From assembly GCA_031549145.1 (NCBI GenBank), contig JAVBQI010000053.1:1-21049 (forward strand): a stretch of 21,049 nt of DNA. The letters run 5' to 3'. The position numbers and the translations under genes are program-made. The DNA comes from JAVBSX01 sp031549145. GTDB taxonomy: Bacteria > Planctomycetota > Planctomycetia > Pirellulales > Thermoguttaceae. The notes below the pieces were generated by a model. The model was not told the origin of the DNA, ran no database searches, and saw only the letters and a list, made by a program, of their open reading frames with translations. Below are positions 15,740 to 21,049 of this stretch, piece after piece. Each line of letters begins with the position of its first letter. Within the stretch, counting starts at the first letter, position 1.

Positions 15740-15833
15740 AACGAGCCGGGAGCTGTGCTCCCGGTTTGCATCTCTTTTCAATTGAGACGTTTTTTGCTTT
15801 GAACGTAACCGGGACCACAGGTCCCGGCTCGTT
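15740..15833. repeat. Double-hairpin repeat, copy 2
   Basis: 94 bp, nearly identical to 13965-14057, with the same AACGAGCCGGGA and TCCCGGCTCGTT ends. Directly after it, 15831-15864 holds two or three degenerate copies of its terminal GCTCGTTGTCGCCG sequence. It lies in the 187-base gap between two minus-strand secreted-protein genes. Confidence 0.75.
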
Positions 15834-15868
15834 GTCGCCGCTCGTTGTTGCGGCTCGTTGTCGCCGAC

Positions 15869-18595
15869 TTATTTCTTTCCTCCGACGGTCGGGACGGGCG
15901 AGACCGTGGGGCGCTTCGTTTCCTGCTGTTGGCGTTGGCGGTTCGGCTGCGGTCGACGGTTCGCCTGTCCCGGCTTTTGGTCCGCCTCATCGGCGACCGC
16001 TTTTTCGGCCGCGGCCTTTTCGGCGGCCGCCTTGTCCGCTTCGGCTTCAAAGTCGAACGGTCGGTCGATCAGGAACCCGCCGCTGCTCCCCCGTTGGAGG
16101 TAGGAGTTGTTCGGCGATTTCGAGCCGTATTCGTCTTTCCCGCCGTAATCGATCAGGAAGCTGAAGTTGCTGCCGCAGTCCGAAGGGGAATGGTAGGAGA
16201 TTCCCGGACTCGCATAACCGTGACTTCGACCGGCGTAGTAATCGTCCCCGCCGTAATCGAATAGGATGCCGAACCCAGCCTCGGCTCCGACCCCCTGGGT
16301 CATTCCGCCGGTCGCCTCATACCGGTCGTTCCCGCCGAAATCGCAAAGGAAGCCGATCGACATGTCCCAGGCCATTCCGAGCCCCATGATTTTTCCGTCG
16401 TACACGTCGTTCCCTTCGTCGTCGAAGCAGAATCCGAGGGAATAATGACAGCCGAACCCGTTGCTGAAGCGCTGCCAACGGGCTTCGCTTCGCGGTTTGC
16501 CGTAATAATCGAGCAGCGTCGCTCCGATATGCTTGTCGTTTCCGCCGAAATCGCGACAGAAGCCGACGCCGAGCCAATAACCGCCGCCGTGTCCGAAGTA
16601 ATCGAATTCGTAGGTGTCGTCCCCGCCCCCGTCGAGCAAAGCGCCGATCCCACCGTTCGCGACCTGCCGAATCCCAGCCCCGAGCCCTTGCCCCCAACCG
16701 TCGTATCCGGGATGTTCCGGATACGAATCGAGGTAAAGCCCGCCGAGATAATACCAGTCGTCTCCTTCCGTGTCTTCGAGAACGCCGAACCCGCCGGGAT
16801 GTCCCAACCCTTGGGCGAGCAGGGCGGCCCGGTATTTGTCGTTCCCCTTGCGGTCGATCAAAATGCCGACCCCGCCGAGAGCACAGCCTTGCGCCCGTCG
16901 GAGAGCCAAATAAGTGTCGTCCCCCGAGTAATCGATCAGCAGCCCGGCTCCGCCGAGCGTCGATCCTTGGGCGACGTCTTGGGCTTTGTAAACGTCGTCC
17001 CCTTCGAGATCGAGCAGCATCGAGACGCCGAGAATCGAACCGCCTTGCACGCCGGGTTTCGTCGCGATGTATTGATCGTTGCCGGCGAGGTCGATCACCA
17101 CGAACACCGGTCGGTTGATGTTGCAGGTTCCGTCCCGATAAATGTCGTTCCCGCCGAGATCGATCACGCAGGCGACGTCCTGCATTCCTGGGGCATCGAG
17201 ATCGTAAACGTTGTTTTCGCGTCCGCCGATCAGGATGTCGCCTGCCGCGGTCGGGATCCGTTGAACCCGTTGCGAGCCGAGCAGCACCGTCGGAAACGCA
17301 TCTTCCGGCAGTGTCGCCAAAAGCCGCAGAAATTTTTCGTCGGTGAGCGGAATCAAGGCTTCCAACGCTTCGTGTATTCCCGTCCGGTCCATTTTTTCGA
17401 TGATGCCGACCAACCGACGGCCGGAACTCCGCGAGGGAATCGTGTGTCCGTTGATCGTATTGGCACAGAATACCGGATACAGGCTCGACCCCAGTTCTTT
17501 TTGTTCGGCGAGCGTCAAGGTCGACATCGCCCGGGCATAGGCCGACTGGGCGTTTTCCAAACAACGCTTGACCTCGGCGACGGCCTGTTGCGGAGTCCGG
17601 GCCTGGGCGTAACGGATTTCGTCGTTTCGCGCCGGAATGTCGAGTTTGTTGCGAATCAGTTTGAGCGTTTCGCCCAAATGCCGATGATCTCCCTTCAACC
17701 CGGCATGCAAGGTCCGCGAAAACTGTTCGACCTCGAAAACAGACCGAACCGGATCGCGATACAGCCGGTCGTACCAGGAAAGGCGGCAGCGACCGTCGAC
17801 CTCGTTGCCCGTGCTGTTCGCGGCAAACCGATCGAGCGTCGAACGGGCATATCCCCGAAACATGTCGTACCGACCGGAAATCCCGCGTTGGGACAGCCCG
17901 TTCATGATTTCGTCGTACATCATCCGGACAAGCGCCGCGGAATGAGGATTCCCGACACTGTTCGGGTCAAGGGTTACCTTTTGAGCAACCTCGGGAACGA
18001 ACGTCTCATCCGAAGATTGTGTTGAGGCAGCCGCTTGATCGTCGGATTCGTCGGTTTTTTCCCCGGCGTCGTCCGCGTCTTCTTCCGGCGTTTTTTCAGT
18101 ATCCGAGTCTTCCGAAACATCCTCGGAATCGACCGCGTCCTGTTCGTCGTCGCCGTCCGGGTCCATTTCCAAAAGCGGAGGAGCTTCCGAAGACTTTCCC
18201 GCTTTCGCATCCGGATCGTCGATCGGCATTTTTCGGGCGAATTTCGCTCCGGTCGGCTCTTTTTCGCCGGATACGACACGGTTTTGTTCCGCCGCGCCGT
18301 CAACATACAGGTCGGTCGTAATAATCTCCCGGGAAGAGATGTTTTTATCGGCCGCGACGTTGAGCGAGGATTTCCATTTGAGCGAAGTACCGGATTTTTC
18401 TCCGGCTTCCGCAGGCGGCAGCGGACGAATCCCTTTGCGGGAATAATTTTTCGGTGCCGTTTCGCTTTCCGTCGGACTCGAAACCGGAATAAGGATCGAA
18501 GAAGAAGCATCCGATGCCTTGACGTTTTGAATGCGACCCATCCCCTGTAAAACAATGAATGTCGTACAAATGCAAATTAACGAAATCCTTTTCAT
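15869..18595 (-). CDS. Large exported protein with twelve G-(D/N)-D-x-Y repeats
   Basis: 908 residues. A signal peptide ends near residue 27 (NVKA|SDA). A very acidic Asp/Glu/Ser linker lies around 140-200. A helical region of about 205-440 includes the PQQAVAEVKRCLENAQSAYARA segment. Residues about 478-822 hold twelve copies of a unit built on h-h-x-D-x-x-G-(D/N)-D-x-Y. In the middle the units are 26-27 residues apart and share A-Q-G, then G-G-x-G-h-L-h-D. Later units are spaced more widely and include insertions rich in Gly and Tyr. The tail is Ala/Lys- then Gln/Arg/Pro-rich. The regular period suggests an extracellular beta-solenoid, and the clustered Asp residues suggest calcium binding as in RTX proteins; both are inference. 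No enzyme motif is seen. No Shine-Dalgarno precedes the ATG. Confidence 0.85.
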   Translation of the reverse strand: MKRISLICICTTFIVLQGMGRIQNVKASDASSSILIPVSSPTESETAPKNYSRKGIRPLPPAEAGEKSGTSLKWKSSLNVAADKNISSREIITTDLYVDGAAEQNRVVSGEKEPTGAKFARKMPIDDPDAKAGKSSEAPPLLEMDPDGDDEQDAVDSEDVSEDSDTEKTPEEDADDAGEKTDESDDQAAASTQSSDETFVPEVAQKVTLDPNSVGNPHSAALVRMMYDEIMNGLSQRGISGRYDMFRGYARSTLDRFAANSTGNEVDGRCRLSWYDRLYRDPVRSVFEVEQFSRTLHAGLKGDHRHLGETLKLIRNKLDIPARNDEIRYAQARTPQQAVAEVKRCLENAQSAYARAMSTLTLAEQKELGSSLYPVFCANTINGHTIPSRSSGRRLVGIIEKMDRTGIHEALEALIPLTDEKFLRLLATLPEDAFPTVLLGSQRVQRIPTAAGDILIGGRENNVYDLDAPGMQDVACVIDLGGNDIYRDGTCNINRPVFVVIDLAGNDQYIATKPGVQGGSILGVSMLLDLEGDDVYKAQDVAQGSTLGGAGLLIDYSGDDTYLALRRAQGCALGGVGILIDRKGNDKYRAALLAQGLGHPGGFGVLEDTEGDDWYYLGGLYLDSYPEHPGYDGWGQGLGAGIRQVANGGIGALLDGGGDDTYEFDYFGHGGGYWLGVGFCRDFGGNDKHIGATLLDYYGKPRSEARWQRFSNGFGCHYSLGFCFDDEGNDVYDGKIMGLGMAWDMSIGFLCDFGGNDRYEATGGMTQGVGAEAGFGILFDYGGDDYYAGRSHGYASPGISYHSPSDCGSNFSFLIDYGGKDEYGSKSPNNSYLQRGSSGGFLIDRPFDFEAEADKAAAEKAAAEKAVADEADQKPGQANRRPQPNRQRQQQETKRPTVSPVPTVGGKK

Positions 18596-19410
18596 TATAA
18601 ATTCGCTCGTGATTTTTTGGGGTTTTTAGATTATTCCAACAAGGGTTAGAGTTTTTTTCTTTCGTTAGCCGTTTGCCAAAAGCATGGTTTTCAAAAAAGC
18701 TGAACCTTGGGATTTCAACTCCATTTTCCCAGATTTTAAAGGCTATTTTATTGGTAGGCTCTTTTTTGATTATGTCTCAAATCATGTTTGAATTGCCAAC
18801 GAAACGGCATGTCTTCCGCAACAGCATCGAACATTGTTTACAATTGCGTAATTTTGCGTTTCTGATGGGCAATTGAGCGTGATTGATCGCAGTACCATAC
18901 AGATTACTTTTCGACAAGACTTGCGAAACGGCTTGAACTGAACCTACCTGTTTTGCGAGTTGGACCAAAAACGCGAGCCTCACAACCGTTACTATCCGAA
19001 AAACAGTTTCATTTCTCCGGAAAAACAGGATTTTCCATATAATCGTTATAATTCTCCCAAATTATTTTTGGGACGAAATTGACTCTAGACCAGTGCCTGT
19101 CAACTTGAGTTTTTGGGAAGATCGACGATTGATCGTCCCGCGATCAAATCTCAAGCAAGTTTTTAGAAAATCGCAACAAATAAGAAATTTTATTTCTGTA
19201 CGATTGTTTTCGTTGGGGCCTTTTGTTTACTTAATTTATTTAATACGTATAATCGATACTCTTTAGAGCGTTTCCCACATCCGCATAGGCCGAAATGTTT
19301 GCTGGAAAGCGGTTGCCGGGAGCACTGTCTCAAGGATTTCCTGATCGAATCTGAAACGCTTTCGTTTCGCCAAAAAATTTGCTCTCCCATCGACCTTGGA
19401 GTTTTAGCCA
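18596..19410. other. AT-rich divergent intergenic region without a convincing gene
   Basis: 815 bases between divergent secreted-protein genes. Base composition is clearly more AT-rich than the flanking genes. Short frames exist (for example 18673-18876 plus, 67 codons) but have no ribosome site or recognisable product. The region contains a compact inverted-repeat cluster at 19104-19155 and promoter-like sequences near 19038-19052 and 19226-19253. It may be a regulatory region or hold the remains of a lost gene. Confidence 0.5.
19226..19253 (+). promoter_or_regulatory. Probable promoter for the right-edge secreted-protein gene
   Basis: TTTACT (19226-19231) and a perfect TATAAT (19248-19253) are separated by 16 bases. 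Transcription from near 19260 would give a leader of about 150 bases. The leader contains AGCGTTTC (19267-19274) and its complement GAAACGCT (19353-19360), which could pair over a long loop. Confidence 0.5.
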
Positions 19411-21049
19411 ATGTCCAATACCAATCGAATTGTTTCGTTGTTGCTGTTTTGCGTTATTTCTCTTTCGCCGTTTTTTCAGGCCAAAGCCCAGATTCCGCGT
19501 CTCTCGTTCGGTCGTCCCCGTCTTGCAACGGTTCAAAAAACGCACCGTCCCGAGCCGCTGCAACATTTTGACGAAGCATCCCTCACTCGGAAGACGCTGC
19601 TTGAGAAACTCACTTCCGTTTGTGAAGAGGCCAAAAACTCCGTCACAAAACCGAAAGAAACGGATTTGCTCGTTTGCCGAACAAAATTGCGGGCGACCGT
19701 TGATTCGCTGCGGCTCACATTGAGCCGACCGGCCAATCGCCAACAGGCTGAAATGTGCGGAGAAAAACTGCAATTGTCCGTCCTTTCGAATTCGCTCCGT
19801 TCCCGCCGACCTTCCGCTTCCGAACCGATCACCGAAGCGTTTCAGGTTTTGGAACAATCGCGCTTCGAATGGGACCAGGAGATTTTCGGCCCGTTGCGAA
19901 ATCGATTACGGCACTACTTAACATTGGAAATCGCCGTCAACCACGGCGAGTTTTCCTCCCAGTGCGCGGATCTTTGTGAGGCACTCCCGAATTTCGTTTC
20001 CCTTTATCTCGAAGGAATCAATCCGGAGTACGGCCCGCCGCTTGCCGAGGCGACCCTTTGGTTATCCGATCTCGGCGTTTGCGTTCCCGCCGGAAAAAGA
20101 ATCGCCGACTCGCTCGGGACAATGCTGGGACATCCGAATTTTTACTTTTCCGCGAGCAGCCGATTTTTGTGCGTCGGGTTCGAACGAGACCTTGAGGAAG
20201 ACCTTGAGGTCAAGGAAGATATTCTCGGGACGGCGGTTTTCGGAACCGGTCATCTTTCCGGCCAAACCTCCGCCGTTTTGCGTTCCAATAACAAGCGGGC
20301 GGAAATCCGAACGCTGCTCAACGGAGAGATGCGAACCGAAACCGTCGGCTATAACGGGCCGGTCCGTATTTTCAACGACAACTTCGGACCGGTCTCTTCC
20401 GAAAAATCCGTCTTTTTCGATTCGGAAAGGTTTTATACCTCGGGAGCACGTTCCCGGGCGAGTCTTGCCTCGAAAACGAAACGGTTGCAGATCAACGGCG
20501 GGCCGCTGGTTCAATGCATTGCCCCGAAAATCGTCCAACAGAAGAAACCGGCGTCCGAGGCCGAAGCGCGGCGTCGGGCCGCCCAACGGCTCGGTTCCCG
20601 TTTTAACGAGACTCTCGATGCGAGGATCGACGAGCTGAACGGGCGGTACCAGGACGCCTTTCGCGAACCGCTGTTGCAGGCCGGTTTCTTCCCCCGAATC
20701 TTCGACCTGCGAACGACGGACGATCGGCTTTCGGGGACGTTCCTGATCGCGGATTCGTCCCAACCGAGCGCGGCGAGCCGACCGCCGGAAATCCCGCAGG
20801 GCGCCGATCTCCAGGTTCAATTGCATCAATCGATGCCGACCAATGCCGCCTCGTTCGGGTTGGCCGGTCGCCGGATCGAGGAAGAGAAATGGTTCGCCGC
20901 TCTTCAGGAAAAATTCCCGAATTTGGCGGAAAAACTGGAAAGAAACCTCGAACAGTCTCCCCTAACCGTCACTTTTGCAAAAAAATTGCCGATCGCTTTT
21001 GTTTTTGACGATCAGACGATGTCGGTTATTGTACATACGGACCGATTCG
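19411..21049 (+). CDS. Exported protein of unknown function, cut by the right edge
   Basis: The frame opens at ATG 19411 and stays open for 546 codons to the end of the window, so the C-terminus is missing. GGAG (19398-19401) lies 9 bases upstream of the ATG. A signal peptide (MSNTNRIVSLLLFCVISL..., cleavage probably after QAKA at residue 26) indicates export. After it come a basic stretch, helical segments (EASLTRKTLLEKLTSVCEEAK), then a mixed region with ILGTAVFGTGHLSGQTSAVL, ETVGYNGPVRIFND and a long charged helix (ASEAEARRRAAQRLGSRF) before a further globular part. Four to six cysteines lie in the exported portion, which could form disulfides. I do not recognise the family. Codon use matches the neighbouring genes throughout, which supports one real gene. 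Confidence 0.82.
   Translation, partial: MSNTNRIVSLLLFCVISLSPFFQAKAQIPRLSFGRPRLATVQKTHRPEPLQHFDEASLTRKTLLEKLTSVCEEAKNSVTKPKETDLLVCRTKLRATVDSLRLTLSRPANRQQAEMCGEKLQLSVLSNSLRSRRPSASEPITEAFQVLEQSRFEWDQEIFGPLRNRLRHYLTLEIAVNHGEFSSQCADLCEALPNFVSLYLEGINPEYGPPLAEATLWLSDLGVCVPAGKRIADSLGTMLGHPNFYFSASSRFLCVGFERDLEEDLEVKEDILGTAVFGTGHLSGQTSAVLRSNNKRAEIRTLLNGEMRTETVGYNGPVRIFNDNFGPVSSEKSVFFDSERFYTSGARSRASLASKTKRLQINGGPLVQCIAPKIVQQKKPASEAEARRRAAQRLGSRFNETLDARIDELNGRYQDAFREPLLQAGFFPRIFDLRTTDDRLSGTFLIADSSQPSAASRPPEIPQGADLQVQLHQSMPTNAASFGLAGRRIEEEKWFAALQEKFPNLAEKLERNLEQSPLTVTFAKKLPIAFVFDDQTMSVIVHTDRF

Noticed and set aside
16125..17170. RTX-type haemolysin calcium-binding repeats
   Set aside because: The spacing is about 26 residues and the core is D-x-x-G-(D/N)-D-x-Y rather than the GGxGxDxUx nonapeptide; calcium binding remains only a possibility.
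16445..18025. A 526-codon plus-strand frame opposite the repeat protein
   Set aside because: Antisense shadow caused by codon bias of the real minus-strand gene.
14068..18595. Two minus-strand secreted genes considered as a toxin or secretion system
   Set aside because: No secretion machinery, immunity gene or toxin domain is visible nearby.
18673..18876. A 67-codon frame in the AT-rich intergenic region
   Set aside because: Contains a hydrophobic stretch but has no ribosome site, no recognisable family and no supporting context.

Overview
The window looks like a chromosomal segment of a bacterium in the Planctomycetota, probably a Pirellulales-type lineage. This is inferred from gene content: a DUF1080 (3-keto-disaccharide hydrolase) protein, a run of large secreted proteins with no obvious relatives, a UAP1-like UDP-sugar pyrophosphorylase, mostly weak or absent Shine-Dalgarno sites, and many palindromic intergenic repeats. 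No rRNA, phage, CRISPR or transposase gene is visible.

Layout. The left edge (1-46, minus) may hold the first codons of a truncated gene. Position 406-3912 (minus) encodes a large multi-PAS hybrid sensor kinase, and 4095-5006 (minus) a DUF1080 protein. From a good sigma70-like promoter at 5267-5295 a plus-strand set begins: a lidless Hsp70-family protein, a small zinc-ribbon protein and a polyprenyl-phosphate-type GT2 glycosyltransferase (5410-8532). It converges on a UDP-sugar pyrophosphorylase (8711-10156, minus), with a long hairpin that looks like a bidirectional terminator between them. After a nested repeat island (10201-10482) come menaquinone methyltransferase (10529-11365, plus), tRNA-Gln(CUG) (11449-11519, minus) and a Na/Pi cotransporter with a PhoU-like tail (11806-13959, plus). 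The right third encodes three exported proteins of unknown function: 14068-15681 and 15869-18595 on the minus strand, and a gene from 19411 that runs off the right edge on the plus strand.

How they fit together. Most genes are ordinary housekeeping: signalling, chaperone, envelope glycan precursor and transfer, respiratory quinone, phosphate uptake. The least explained parts are the 908-aa secreted protein, with twelve G-(D/N)-D-x-Y repeats on a period of about 26 residues in the middle of the array, and the dense intergenic repeats. The repeats comprise two copies of a 143-145 bp MITE-like element, one of them inside another inverted-repeat element; two copies of a 93-94 bp double-hairpin repeat flanking one gene; a terminator-like hairpin element; a 113 bp palindromic repeat; and heptanucleotide repeats. 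I did not find a clear multi-gene novel system such as a defence island. The repeat protein and its secreted neighbours are the best candidates for new biology.
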